Source of the DNA: Winogradskyella sp046545555
Lineage (GTDB): Bacteria; Bacteroidota; Bacteroidia; Flavobacteriales; Flavobacteriaceae
Direction of reading: 5' to 3'
Length of the DNA: 64,000 nucleotides
Assembly: GCF_046545555.1 (NCBI RefSeq)
Contig: NZ_JBHZTH010000005.1
Location: forward strand, 124,001-188,000
In this document: positions 32,485 through 42,310 of the stretch, piece by piece
Layout: each line of letters opens with the position of its first letter
Position numbering within the stretch: position 1 is the first letter of the stretch
Notes under the pieces: generated by a model
The model's input: the letters and a program-made list of their open reading frames with translations, nothing else
The model's database searches: none
Told to the model about the DNA's origin: nothing
Translations under genes and position numbers: made by a program

Positions 32485-34611
32485 TTAATTATTTAATATC
32501 TGGCTTAAAGCTTTTTCCGTGGTATCTACAGGCAATTTGCAAGTACCATTAACACAAACATAAATAAGTGTTTCATCCGTATTGAACTTATTCTTTAATA
32601 GAGGTAAGTCACTTTCATAATTAGAACCAGACACTAATATATTTGGTATGTAAGAATCATACAACTCTTTTAATTTACTACTGGCTTCTTTACCTGAAAT
32701 TGCAACTTCATAATACGGATTTGAATAATTTAAATATAAATTTAACCAATTTGAATATGCTGATGGTGATTTTCTCATTTCTTCATTAACATTACTCAGC
32801 ATTTGTTTAGCCAATTCTGAATATTTCTTATCTGAATAATAGTGACCTAATTTAAATAAACAATCTGCCAAAACAGAATTTGATGACGGAATAACATTAT
32901 CAAAAATTTCTATTTTCCTAGTAATTAGATCTTTCTGACTATCTGAAGTAAAATAAAACATACTATTGTTCTTGTTCAAAAAATGCTTAATTGAATAATC
33001 CATCAAATCTCTAGATAAAACTAGCCATTGCTCATCAAAAGTAACTTGATACAGCTCAATAAATGAGTTAATTGTTTGCGCATAATCTTCTGAGAAACCC
33101 TCTATACTACTTTTTTTATTTTTATAATTATGTAAAAGATTACCGTTAGAAGTTATTTGATTGTGTTTTATAAAATTGGCATTTACCAATGCTTTTTTTA
33201 GATAAGATTCCTCACCAAAAGCGCGATAAGCATCTATATAAGCTTTGAGCATTAAGGCATTCCACGATGTCAAGGCCTTATCGTCTTTCCTTGGTAATTT
33301 TCTATTATTTCTTGCTTCTTTCAATTTTTCTTTCCAACCACTAATTTTATTTCTTAATTGTACTATACTTAAATTATAACGCTCAGAAAACTCTATATCT
33401 GATTTTGTTTTATAAAGAACATAGTTGTCTTTTTCCCATTTACCTATTTCATTAACATTATAGTAGGATTCAAATAATTCTAAATCCGCACCTAACAAAG
33501 TCTCTAATTCTTCCTTTGTCCAAACATAATAAGCACCTTCTTCTAGTTCTCCATCTAACCTTTCGCTATCAGCATCTAAAGCCGAATAAAATGACCCATT
33601 ATCAGCACTCATATCTGATTCTACGAAACTTAGAGTTTCTTGTACTATACGCTTAAGATTGTCTTCTTTATTTAGCTGATAGGCTTTAGAATATAGACTA
33701 ACTAACTGAGCATTGTCATATAGCATTTTCTCAAAATGGGGAATATGCCATTTTTCGTCTACTGAATACCTAGAGAAACCACCTCCTATTTGGTCATAAA
33801 TTCCACCATTAGCCATCATCTCTAAAGATTTAAACACATAGTCTTGTAAGGCAATGTCATTGGTTTGAAAACCATATCGAAGTAAAAGATTTAAAACACT
33901 TGGCATTGGAAATTTTGGTTCTCCTAATTTTCCACCATAATTATAATCTAGTGATTCTTTAATTTGGTTAATTGTAGTTTTAAGTGTTTTGGAGTCAAAT
34001 TCTGTAGGAGTTGTTTTTACAGTTACTAAATTAGAATTTTTAATCCCTTCTGTTAACTGTTCTGCATAAGCAATTACTTTATCTGGATTAGTTTTGTAAA
34101 GATTAGACATGTCTTCTAAAATCTTAATCCATTGCGGTTTAGTAAAATACGTACCACCAAAAACAGGCCGTCCATCTGGTAAGGCTATACAATTAAGAGG
34201 CCAACCACCGCTGCCTGTCATTAGCTGTACAGCATTCATATAAATTTGATCAATATCTGGACGTTCTTCCCGATCTACTTTAATATTCACGAATTTCTCG
34301 TTCATTAATTTCGCAACAGAATCATTCTCAAAACTCTCTTCTTCCATAACATGGCACCAATGACATGCGGAGTAACCCACAGAAATAATAATAAGTTTAT
34401 TATTATCTCTTGCTAATTGCAAAGCTTCATCATTCCATGCTTTCCAATCTACTGGATTATATGCATGTTGCAATAAATAAGGACTACTTTCATTTATTAA
34501 ATCATTAGCTATCTCTTCACTTTTTTTGGTTATAGCATTATTACCCTTGCCTTGAGAACAACTAGTCAAAATGATTATAAAAAATATATAACAGCTTATT
34601 TTATTTATCAT
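32485..34611 (-). CDS. SPATA20/YyaL-like thioredoxin-domain (DUF255) lipoprotein
   Basis: 708 residues. The N-terminus has a lipoprotein signal (IILTSCSQGKG). Residues ~35-200 are the DUF255 thioredoxin-like domain with NPVDWKAWNDEAL and YSACHWCHVMEEESF. The rest is an alpha/alpha toroid like N-acylglucosamine 2-epimerases: GGIYDQIGGGFSRYSVDEKW, HFEKMLYDNAQLV, KDDKALTSWNALMLKAY. Most homologues are cytosolic; a lipidated form is unusual but known in Bacteroidota. The catalytic role is not established. It is placed between the T9SS proteins and LacI at the end of the glucan cluster, so it may help in handling an oligosaccharide (weak inference). Confidence 0.85.
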   Translation of the reverse strand: MINKISCYIFFIIILTSCSQGKGNNAITKKSEEIANDLINESSPYLLQHAYNPVDWKAWNDEALQLARDNNKLIIISVGYSACHWCHVMEEESFENDSVAKLMNEKFVNIKVDREERPDIDQIYMNAVQLMTGSGGWPLNCIALPDGRPVFGGTYFTKPQWIKILEDMSNLYKTNPDKVIAYAEQLTEGIKNSNLVTVKTTPTEFDSKTLKTTINQIKESLDYNYGGKLGEPKFPMPSVLNLLLRYGFQTNDIALQDYVFKSLEMMANGGIYDQIGGGFSRYSVDEKWHIPHFEKMLYDNAQLVSLYSKAYQLNKEDNLKRIVQETLSFVESDMSADNGSFYSALDADSERLDGELEEGAYYVWTKEELETLLGADLELFESYYNVNEIGKWEKDNYVLYKTKSDIEFSERYNLSIVQLRNKISGWKEKLKEARNNRKLPRKDDKALTSWNALMLKAYIDAYRAFGEESYLKKALVNANFIKHNQITSNGNLLHNYKNKKSSIEGFSEDYAQTINSFIELYQVTFDEQWLVLSRDLMDYSIKHFLNKNNSMFYFTSDSQKDLITRKIEIFDNVIPSSNSVLADCLFKLGHYYSDKKYSELAKQMLSNVNEEMRKSPSAYSNWLNLYLNYSNPYYEVAISGKEASSKLKELYDSYIPNILVSGSNYESDLPLLKNKFNTDETLIYVCVNGTCKLPVDTTEKALSQILNN

Positions 34612-34662
34612 ATGTATCTAATACTTTCTATAAAGTTAGAGTATTATTTAAGGAGTACTTAT

Positions 34663-34697
34663 AAAAAAAGTGTGTTTATTAAATAAACACGCTTTTC
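34663..34697. terminator. Terminator after 34726-36018
   Basis: On the + strand GTGTTTATT (34672-34680) pairs with AATAAACAC (34682-34690), extended by G-C and A-T pairs. The - strand product ends in a run of T. It is nearly the same hairpin as the one at 36133-36163 after the paralogous gene. Confidence 0.85.
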
Positions 34698-34725
34698 TCT
34701 TATCAATATTGATTAAGCTATTAAT

Positions 34726-36018
34726 TTATTGCTTTACTAATTTAATCGTTTGTGATCCATTGACACCTTCTATTTTCGCAAAATAAACACCTGCTCTTAA
34801 TGACGATGCATTAACTACAAAATCATTTGAATTTGCCTCTAATACCATAACTTGTTTTCCTAAAATATCGTAAACAGCAATAGTATTTATCACAGAATTA
34901 CCAGAAATATTCCAATCACCATTTGTTGGGTTTGGATATACACTAAAACTTTCAGCGTCAAATTTATTTACAGAAAGTAAGTTTTGAGTTAAAAGGATAT
35001 TATCTATATATACTATTCCAGAGTTATCTACGCTATCGTTTAATGGGCTAAATTTCCACTGCCAAAATGCTGTATTTGCAAAACCTATATTTGTAAAATA
35101 AGACATCGGAATTTGAACTTTAGTCCAAGCTTCATTTACAACAGGTTCTTGAATACTGATTTGATATTTATGCTCTGTAATTCCGCCATTGTTGCTAATT
35201 AATACAAAATCAAAACCAACAACCGTAGGTCCTGCCCAATAGTCAAATGAAACAAAGTCATAAGAAGATACATCATCAGGTCCACCTTCACCTTGGCCCC
35301 AACCTGCAACACCAAAATTAAATTTAAGTGCTTTATTCTCTGTTGCTGAAGCGTCTAAATCTGGCTCACCAGAACGGGTACCAAAAGTATAAGCAACCGG
35401 AAAATTAGTTGAAAAACCTGGGTTATCATTATAGATACTATAAACTTCAGAATCCGGCGCGTTTGGCACAATTGCCGGACCAGAAGGCACTGGGTCTGGT
35501 GGAATAACTGCTCCGTTTGTTCCATTTATGTTATCAATATAATATGTGCCAGTTGCAGTGTTTCCCACTCCTGAATCTGCAAACAAGACTAAAATTGGAT
35601 AATCACTAGCTAAACCTGCTCCAAAATCAATAGTTACGGTTTGCCAACCTGCAGCTGAAGTACTAAAGTATAGTTCCGTTGCTGTAGGCTGAGCTGACGC
35701 ACCTTCTAACTTTAGGAGATGCGTTCTAGTTGTTGCGTCTGGCGTCCAAAACTCTAGAGTTATGGTATTATTATTGTCATCTGATAAATCAATATATGTC
35801 CCCATGTTAATTGATGCACCGTCAAAGTCATTACCATTACTGGTTAACTCTAAAACATTATTAGATGCATTTGTTGGATCTACAACAGTTTCAACAGTTG
35901 CTCCATTAAAAGCACTCCAGTTATCATCTTCTGGAACTTCAAAATCTAGAGGTAATTCTTGAGCTAAAATGCCTAATGGTAATAAAAAGGCAATTCCTAA
36001 AATAGTAATTTTTTTCAT
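34726..36018 (-). CDS. T9SS-exported carbohydrate-binding-like protein
   Basis: 430 residues. Signal peptide (GILAQ), then a beta-sandwich (about 20-165; ITLEFWTPDATTRTHLLKLE, GWQTVTIDF). A second module follows (about 183-345; VPNAPDSEVYSIYND, then FVSFDYWAG, WTKVQIPMSYF, GIVYIDNILL), resembling modules in the proteins at 36194-37786 and 53905-55344. A type A T9SS sorting domain (about 352-430; SVYPNPTNGDWNIS, SLRAGVYFAKIEGVNGSQTI) ends it. No glycosidase motif is present, so binding of glucan at the surface is the likely role. Its own promoter is probable, since the upstream gene ends in a terminator at 36133-36163. Confidence 0.8.
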   Translation of the reverse strand: MKKITILGIAFLLPLGILAQELPLDFEVPEDDNWSAFNGATVETVVDPTNASNNVLELTSNGNDFDGASINMGTYIDLSDDNNNTITLEFWTPDATTRTHLLKLEGASAQPTATELYFSTSAAGWQTVTIDFGAGLASDYPILVLFADSGVGNTATGTYYIDNINGTNGAVIPPDPVPSGPAIVPNAPDSEVYSIYNDNPGFSTNFPVAYTFGTRSGEPDLDASATENKALKFNFGVAGWGQGEGGPDDVSSYDFVSFDYWAGPTVVGFDFVLISNNGGITEHKYQISIQEPVVNEAWTKVQIPMSYFTNIGFANTAFWQWKFSPLNDSVDNSGIVYIDNILLTQNLLSVNKFDAESFSVYPNPTNGDWNISGNSVINTIAVYDILGKQVMVLEANSNDFVVNASSLRAGVYFAKIEGVNGSQTIKLVKQ

Positions 36019-36132
36019 AATAGTTTATGTAGTTATTAATTCTTGATTAATCTATAATTCTGACATTTTATATTACCAACCAAAGGTCTTTACAATGATT
36101 TCTATTTAAAAAATTGAATATTGACAATGAAA

Positions 36133-36163
36133 AAAAGCGTGTTTATTTAATAAACACGCTTTT
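36133..36163. terminator. Terminator after 36194-37786
   Basis: AAAAGCGTGTTTATT is followed by TAATAAACACGCTTTT, a strong palindromic hairpin with A/T tails. Its core, GTGTTTATT and its complement, is shared with the hairpin at 34663-34697. Confidence 0.9.
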
Positions 36164-36193
36164 ATTTAATCAATAATAATTAAGCTATTAATC

Positions 36194-37786
36194 TTATTGT
36201 TTAACTAATTTTATAGTCTGTGAACCATTTACTCCTTCAATTTTAGCAAAGTAAACACCAGTTCTTAGTGACGCTGCATTAATTGTAAAGTCATTTGAAT
36301 TAGGTTCTAAAGCTAAAACTTGCTTCCCTAAAATATCATAGACAGCAATTGTATTAACAACAGAGTTTCCTGAGATGTTCCATTCACCATTTGTTGGGTT
36401 AGGGAATGCTTTAAAGGATGCCGTTTCAAAATCTTCAATATTTAATACAGTATTATTATGGAAATACATATTGTCAAAATATATGTTATCAAACAAAGCA
36501 GCAGATGCACCTGATGCTCCAAATACTAATTGGCTTAAGAATTCTCTATTGGTTCCAGGGTTTATTCCACCATTAAACTCACCAACATTAAATTGAGTAA
36601 TCTCAATATCTAATGATAACCATTGACCGTCTGGTCCTGCAGGAGCAAATGTATGTATAGCGGCATTAGTCTCACCTGTTAAGTGACCAGCTGAATGGTT
36701 AGACCACTTCGGATTCATAACACCACCTGTTGGTGTGCCTTCAACCCAATAATCCATATGAAAATGAGTCATAGCTGAAGCATCTGCCTCAGAATCTAAA
36801 TTGAAGCCCATAAAGTCACCTCCGTCAAAATCTATACCCCAATAGTCATCACCCATAATAGTACCTATCATAGCTGTTGAATTATTACCTGCAACACCAA
36901 ATGTGTCTGGTGTAAGTGTTTTACCTCCAGCATAAGCACCACTAAAAATATTAACCACAGCTGTAGCTTCTCTATTAGGAGGGGTTGGAGCAGGAGTTGT
37001 AGGGGCTAGTGTAGCTTGTGCTACTGTAAATGAAACTGTATAGGTAGACATTGTTGTTCCATCAGATGCGGTAACCGCAACTGTTGCATCTCCGGGAAGA
37101 CTAGGCGCTTGAGTTATCATAGTTGTTGCCATAGCTTCTGTTGTAGTAGCCGATACCGTAGGAGCTGTCATTGTTCCTGAAGGGAGCTCTACCGGATAAC
37201 TTAATGTAGATGAACTAAAACCAGCAACCGTTGTACCATCTAATGCTAAATCACTTAAAGAAGCGTCAGTCGTAGGGTCTACAGTAGCTGCTGTTAGAGA
37301 TACATTATCGATAAAAACAAAACCTACATTATCTCCCATATCAAAAATCACTCTACTACCAGAACCACCATTATTAGTATCAAAATTAGTAGTAATAGTA
37401 TAAGTAAAAGTTTGAGGTGTATCTGTAATTGTCTCTATAGTTGGAGTAGTCCCAGCAAATGGTCCAGCTGCCTGACCTAAACTTACGTTTAATGGACGAC
37501 TACCCGTTGCTGAATCTGTAAAAGCATCGAAAGATAACTCATAGGCTGTATTGTCTTGTAATGCGACAACTTGACTTAAATTAACTCTCCAAGCATCAGT
37601 CGTACCTGTAACATTCGCTTGAAACACAAAGTTACCACCTTGATCTACAATCTCTATTGGATTGTTTTCACCTCCAGTATACCAATCACCAGCTGCACCA
37701 GTTTGGAAATCACCGTTGGTTATTAATTCTTGTGAAAACCCGAAAGAGGCAACCAAAAGAAAAACAAAAAGTGTAATTTTTTTCAT
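36194..37786 (-). CDS. T9SS-exported multi-domain carbohydrate-binding-like protein
   Basis: 530 residues. Signal peptide (ASFGFSQ). A CBM4/9-like sandwich (about 20-165; ELITNGDFQTGAAGDWY, TAYELSFDAFTD, FVFIDNVSL) follows, then a cadherin-like beta-sandwich (170-255; ASLSDLALDGTTVAGFSSST) and a proline/threonine linker (TPAPTPPNRE). A second binding-type module (270-450; NIFSGAYAGGK, AMTHFHMDYWVEG, DNMYFHN) shares motifs with the one in 53905-55344. The protein ends in a type A T9SS sorting domain nearly identical to that of 34726-36018. It probably binds the target glucan at the cell surface. A CCTATACA-type operator lies 76-96 bases before its start, so it has its own promoter. Confidence 0.82.
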   Translation of the reverse strand: MKKITLFVFLLVASFGFSQELITNGDFQTGAAGDWYTGGENNPIEIVDQGGNFVFQANVTGTTDAWRVNLSQVVALQDNTAYELSFDAFTDSATGSRPLNVSLGQAAGPFAGTTPTIETITDTPQTFTYTITTNFDTNNGGSGSRVIFDMGDNVGFVFIDNVSLTAATVDPTTDASLSDLALDGTTVAGFSSSTLSYPVELPSGTMTAPTVSATTTEAMATTMITQAPSLPGDATVAVTASDGTTMSTYTVSFTVAQATLAPTTPAPTPPNREATAVVNIFSGAYAGGKTLTPDTFGVAGNNSTAMIGTIMGDDYWGIDFDGGDFMGFNLDSEADASAMTHFHMDYWVEGTPTGGVMNPKWSNHSAGHLTGETNAAIHTFAPAGPDGQWLSLDIEITQFNVGEFNGGINPGTNREFLSQLVFGASGASAALFDNIYFDNMYFHNNTVLNIEDFETASFKAFPNPTNGEWNISGNSVVNTIAVYDILGKQVLALEPNSNDFTINAASLRTGVYFAKIEGVNGSQTIKLVKQ

Positions 37787-37861
37787 AATTTTTATTTATT
37801 TAGTTATTAAAATTTAGATGTACAATATGGCCAATTAATATTACAATTACTGTTAAACATA

Positions 37862-37882
37862 CCTATACAAAAACCATACAAT
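37862..37882 (-). promoter_or_regulatory. Candidate operator/promoter site before 36194-37786
   Basis: On the + strand the site reads CCTATACAAAAA, two bases, ATACAAT, matching 58635-58655 at 19 of 21 positions. It holds two (T/C)ATACAA units 11 bases apart. On the coding strand TATGTTTA (37854-37861), close to TAnnTTTG, lies just downstream with a TTG about 18 bases upstream, so the site sits between -33 and -7. Confidence 0.55.
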
Positions 37883-38003
37883 AAGATATTTTTAGTAATG
37901 CTAATTAAGTTTAAATACAATATAAGATATTGACTAACAGTTTTTTAAGTAGTTAAACAAAATCAATTAACATTTAAATCATATCCATACAAGCTTGATT
38001 TGA

Positions 38004-41000
38004 CTATTTTTTAGTGAAAATTGATAAGCTCGAATTATTATTAGTTGTGATAAACAATTTTTTATTATTTACCGTTAATTCGCCTAAATCCCTACTATCG
38101 TGTGGTATATAAAAACCACTTTTAGTTGGTGCGAGAGGTGTAAACTCATTTTGTGCATCGCCTAATAGTATTGTTCCATATCCTGCATCATATCTCACTG
38201 TTTCTACTTCAACTCCAAAATGATTCCCAACACTTATAATATCTTTAAATCCATCATTGTTTATATCTATAACTAAAGCTGATTTAAGTGGCGCTGTTTG
38301 GACTGCATTTGGCAAAATCTTTTTTATCAAAGTGCCATTTTCATTTATCAAAATAATACTTTCAAAACTTTCGATTTCATAAATTACGGATTCTTCTATT
38401 TTCTCTTCTGGCAGGATATCTATTAATTTAGAGGAGGCAAAACTGTCATAGCTTTCAAATTTTTCTGCTACATAAGGCATTTGCTGACTAGTGCATTCTC
38501 GACCTCTAAGAGGTACATAATCATTTTTATAAAATTTCGCTAATACAATATCATTAGTCCCATTATTATCAAAATCATTAGCATAGACTTTAAATGGGTG
38601 CTCAACTGATGCCTTAAATTTATTATTCTTGCCAAGATTACCAATAATATAATCTTCGTCTCCATCATTATCTAAATCACTGGCAGTAATAGACCACCAA
38701 ATACCTCGCGTACCTTTAACTCCGGCATGCTCTGACTGATCTTTAAAAACTCCATTATTATTAAATAATGTTTTTATTTCCATCCATTCCCCTACAACTA
38801 TTAAATCATCATCACCATCCTTATCAATATCTGTAAATACTGCATCTGTAACCATACCAATATTTGTTAATGACGGCGCTCTTTCTGTTTCCGCTTTAAT
38901 AAATCTACCACTCTTATTAATTAAAAAATAACTGTCCGCTGGATATGCATATTTACCTGAAATTAACCTTGTACCAACAAATAGGTCTAAATCTCCATCA
39001 TTATCTATATCTGATACTTTAACACATTGTGAACTTTCGTAGATATTTGGAATCGCATTGTCATTTTTAACGAACTGGCCTTTACCATCATTAACATAGA
39101 GTCTGTCTTTTAACCTATAATCACCTACATTAAACTCACTACCACCGCTTGTTATAAATAAATCTTTATCCTTATCACCGTCAAAATCGAAGAATAGAGC
39201 TTCTAAATCCTCTGAATCTAAATCATTTTTCCAAGGTTGCGAGCTACTTTTTTCAAATTTTCCATTTTGTTTTTGAACATATAAAACGCCACTCTGCCCA
39301 GCTGCACCTCCTATAAAAATATCTTCTAATCCGTCGTTGTTAGTATCAGAAATCGCAGTAAATGGTCCATTTTGAGATACGTTGTGAGGCAATAATATTT
39401 CTTTTGTATACTCATCAAATTTACTTTCTTTATGAATATAGTCTATACCAATATCTGCTGTTTTTACTTCAGACAAAAGAGTTTCGTTTTGTGAATCAGC
39501 ATACTTATATTTTCCTTTAGCTTTAGAATAATCGACTACGATTGACTGATTGGCTTCGATATTGTTTAAAGTATTAATTTTACCATCTGGCCAAATAATT
39601 TGTAATTCTTCAATTTCTTTTTCTTTCCCTAATCCAAAAAACAAACCTGGTTCTACTGACGAAAAATAACCTCTAGTGACAAAATTTTCTGCTAACTGCG
39701 TTTTCCCATTATTCTTTAAAATCACTTTAGTACCAAAACCTTTAGTATTATTTTCTGGGCCAGCCAACTCAATTTTGAGGAAATTTCCAGATGCATTATT
39801 CTTATAAACAAACGCATTGGCATCTATATTATTTACAACGACATCTAAATCACCATCATTATCTAAGTCTCCATAAGCCATACCATTGGAAAAGCTTGGT
39901 GTATCAAATCCCCAATCTTTGGAAACCTTTTCAAACTCTAAATTACCTTTATTTTTAAAAGCATAATTTGGTATTGCTTCAGATGGTGCTTCTTTGCTCA
40001 ACCTAAAAAATTCATCCTTAGTTGTCTTAGTCGGGTCTAATTGGCTTAATACATTCCTGTAATCATTATTATCAACATCTTTTTTAACTCCGTTAGAAAC
40101 TATAATATCTTTCCAACCATCATTATCTAAGTCAACTATTAAGCTTGCCCAACTCCAATCAGTACTAGATATACCTGCCAAGTTACCTATATCAGAAAAA
40201 CTTCCTAACCCTGTATTAACCTGCAATGTATTTGTCATATATTGACGATGTCCACCTGCGTCAACCATTGCATGGAACACTTCACTACTCATAGATGCCA
40301 TATTAGTTTTTGAGCGGTAATGATCTTCTGGCATCATGTCTGTAGTAATTAAATCTAATAGCCCGTCATTATTAATATCGCCAGTATCTGAACCCATACT
40401 TAATTGTGTAATATGCTTCAATTCTTCATTAATAACATTTGTAAATGTACCGTCTCCATTATTGAAATACATAAAATCTGGCATTACATAATCATTAGCT
40501 ACATATAAGTCTATCCAACCATCATTATTTAAATCCGACGCATTAACACTTAAACCATAAGCCAACTGTCTTGATATACCAACTTCTCTTGACACATCTT
40601 TAAATCTACCATTATCATTTCTATATATGCGATCTAAAAAGTGTTTGTACTCATGTTTAGGTATTTCTTTTGACAACATCAATTTTTTATCTGGTGGTTG
40701 ATTTAATTGATACATATCTAAATCACCATCATTATCCATATCAAAAAAAACTGCTTGAGTGGAAAAACCAATATCAGCTAGTCCATATGAAATTGCAGAT
40801 TCCGTAAAAGTTAAATCTTGATTATTAATATAAAGCTGATTTCTGCGGTCTTCTTTTTTAAAAGAGTATCCGTTTCTACTAACGTATATATCTAAATAAC
40901 CATCTCCATTGACGTCTGCCATAGTTACTCCCCATGTCCATCCAGAATTTCTTGCTACCTTAGATTTTTTAGTAATATTTTCAAACTGTAAATTTCCTTT

Positions 41001-41303
41001 ATTAAGATATAATCGATCTGCAACTTGATTTCCCCCAAAAAACACTTCAGGTAGACCGTCATTATTTAGATCACCGATAGCCACACCTGAGCCCAAATAA
41101 AGCTGACTAAAATAATAATGATGTAAATCTTTTGAAACGCTTATAGAATTTTTAAAATCAATACCTGTTTCGTCCGAAGACAATAACTCGAACCCTCCAA
41201 TTAATTCAGTTGGGTTTAGATCTCGTTTAGGACCATTATTACATGCAGAAAACATTGCACAAATTGCTAATACAATCAAAGCATTAATTCTAAGTTTAAT
41301 CAT
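38004..41303 (-). CDS. ASPIC/UnbV and FG-GAP/VCBS repeat lipoprotein (CRTAC1-like)
   Basis: 1099 residues with a lipoprotein signal ending AMFSAC (Cys 21). Two series of FG-GAP/VCBS calcium-binding propeller repeats, recognisable by many D(I/L)NNDG(L/W/D)xDI-type motifs (GDLNNDGLPEVFFGG, VDLDNDGWKDIIVSNG, TDIDKDGDDDLIVVG), flank an ASPIC/UnbV domain near residues 510-590 (GFGTKVILKNNG; LQIIWPDGK). It is expected on the outer surface. Such proteins are frequent in Bacteroidota polysaccharide loci and are thought to bind or position glycans. It belongs to the - strand cluster but has a 94-base gap upstream, so it may have its own promoter. Confidence 0.88.
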   Translation of the reverse strand: MIKLRINALIVLAICAMFSACNNGPKRDLNPTELIGGFELLSSDETGIDFKNSISVSKDLHHYYFSQLYLGSGVAIGDLNNDGLPEVFFGGNQVADRLYLNKGNLQFENITKKSKVARNSGWTWGVTMADVNGDGYLDIYVSRNGYSFKKEDRRNQLYINNQDLTFTESAISYGLADIGFSTQAVFFDMDNDGDLDMYQLNQPPDKKLMLSKEIPKHEYKHFLDRIYRNDNGRFKDVSREVGISRQLAYGLSVNASDLNNDGWIDLYVANDYVMPDFMYFNNGDGTFTNVINEELKHITQLSMGSDTGDINNDGLLDLITTDMMPEDHYRSKTNMASMSSEVFHAMVDAGGHRQYMTNTLQVNTGLGSFSDIGNLAGISSTDWSWASLIVDLDNDGWKDIIVSNGVKKDVDNNDYRNVLSQLDPTKTTKDEFFRLSKEAPSEAIPNYAFKNKGNLEFEKVSKDWGFDTPSFSNGMAYGDLDNDGDLDVVVNNIDANAFVYKNNASGNFLKIELAGPENNTKGFGTKVILKNNGKTQLAENFVTRGYFSSVEPGLFFGLGKEKEIEELQIIWPDGKINTLNNIEANQSIVVDYSKAKGKYKYADSQNETLLSEVKTADIGIDYIHKESKFDEYTKEILLPHNVSQNGPFTAISDTNNDGLEDIFIGGAAGQSGVLYVQKQNGKFEKSSSQPWKNDLDSEDLEALFFDFDGDKDKDLFITSGGSEFNVGDYRLKDRLYVNDGKGQFVKNDNAIPNIYESSQCVKVSDIDNDGDLDLFVGTRLISGKYAYPADSYFLINKSGRFIKAETERAPSLTNIGMVTDAVFTDIDKDGDDDLIVVGEWMEIKTLFNNNGVFKDQSEHAGVKGTRGIWWSITASDLDNDGDEDYIIGNLGKNNKFKASVEHPFKVYANDFDNNGTNDIVLAKFYKNDYVPLRGRECTSQQMPYVAEKFESYDSFASSKLIDILPEEKIEESVIYEIESFESIILINENGTLIKKILPNAVQTAPLKSALVIDINNDGFKDIISVGNHFGVEVETVRYDAGYGTILLGDAQNEFTPLAPTKSGFYIPHDSRDLGELTVNNKKLFITTNNNSSLSIFTKK

Positions 41304-41397
41304 GTTAATTCAAAATTATTCTAATTAAGTAAAGATAAGGAATTGAGAAATTTTTCTAAGTATTGGAGTTTGTATAAAGTGTTAAATAATACTAAAC

Positions 41398-42288
41398 TTA
41401 ATACTTTAGTTTTTCATTTTTATCCCAAATACCCCAAAACGCGCCAACATCTCCTTCTCCTCCTACTTTCCAAGATTCGTCAAAAGATGAAAAATAAAAT
41501 ATTTCAATATCCTCTTCTTGAGACCACTTTTGGGTATTGATAAAGTACTTAATAGCATTTTCTTCAGAAGGAAATGCACCTTGAAGATTAGTGCCTTCAC
41601 TTGGCCATCCTGTTTCAGTAATTATAACTTTTTTACCGTTCCCTGCGCGTTTGGCCTTGTGATACATGTCCTTCATGTATAAAATCGAATAATCGAGATC
41701 ACAACCTTCCCAAAAAGGATAACAGTTTGCTAAAATTACATCGCAAGCGTCTGTAATAGCTGGTCTATCATGAAACTCGTAATATGCATCTACATAACCA
41801 ACCGGAATATCTAAATCCTTAATTGAAGCTTTTACATAAAATATTTTATCTAGAAGTTCTGCTTCATTTAAATCGCCTCTGTACATCACTTCATTACCAA
41901 CCGCTGCGATATCCACAACACCTTGATGACACAAACTTATCAAACCTTCTAACTCTTTTTTATTTATATCTGGATCATCACCTAACCAAGCACCAACAAG
42001 AGTTTTCATTCCCATTTCCTTAGCTATTTTCGGAATTAATTCATTACCATCTGTACATGAAAAAGAACGAATCCAATTGGTATAAGGCTTCATTATCTCT
42101 AATCTTCGTCTTATTTGAGCTTCTGATAATTGGTCGCCTGGTTCTTGTCCTTCCTCATAAGGACTGGAGCATAAACCATGCATCCCAGATTTTAATGATT
42201 TTCTGAATAATTCTCTTAAATCATTAATAGACATACCTGCATAATCAATTGACGCAAGTGCTAAAAATTTTTCTCTTCTTAAAGACAT
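41398..42288 (-). CDS. Cytosolic GH17-like beta-1,3-glucan hydrolase
   Basis: 296 residues without a signal peptide. It has the glycoside hydrolase family 17 (GH-A) barrel: the proton-donor glutamate in AVGNEVMYR (Glu 133), nucleophile in ITETGWPS (Glu 225), plus FSCTDGNELIPK and NCYPFWEGCD. It aligns by eye across its whole length with the C-terminal domain of the MFS fusion directly upstream (many identical blocks, roughly half of positions), so the two arose by duplication. Likely substrates are short beta-1,3-linked gluco-oligosaccharides (laminari-oligosaccharides) inside the cell. It lies 22 bases downstream of the MFS-GH17 gene. Bond specificity, exo or endo mode, and transglycosylation are unknown. 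Confidence 0.86.
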   Translation of the reverse strand: MSLRREKFLALASIDYAGMSINDLRELFRKSLKSGMHGLCSSPYEEGQEPGDQLSEAQIRRRLEIMKPYTNWIRSFSCTDGNELIPKIAKEMGMKTLVGAWLGDDPDINKKELEGLISLCHQGVVDIAAVGNEVMYRGDLNEAELLDKIFYVKASIKDLDIPVGYVDAYYEFHDRPAITDACDVILANCYPFWEGCDLDYSILYMKDMYHKAKRAGNGKKVIITETGWPSEGTNLQGAFPSEENAIKYFINTQKWSQEEDIEIFYFSSFDESWKVGGEGDVGAFWGIWDKNEKLKY

Positions 42289-42310
42289 ATTTAATATTTT
42301 AGTCTAATTT

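Noticed and set aside
41371..41378. Further TGTATA motif before the UnbV/VCBS gene
   Set aside because: Only TGTATA matches and no second box 11 bp away is seen; such six-base matches are expected by chance in this AT-rich sequence.
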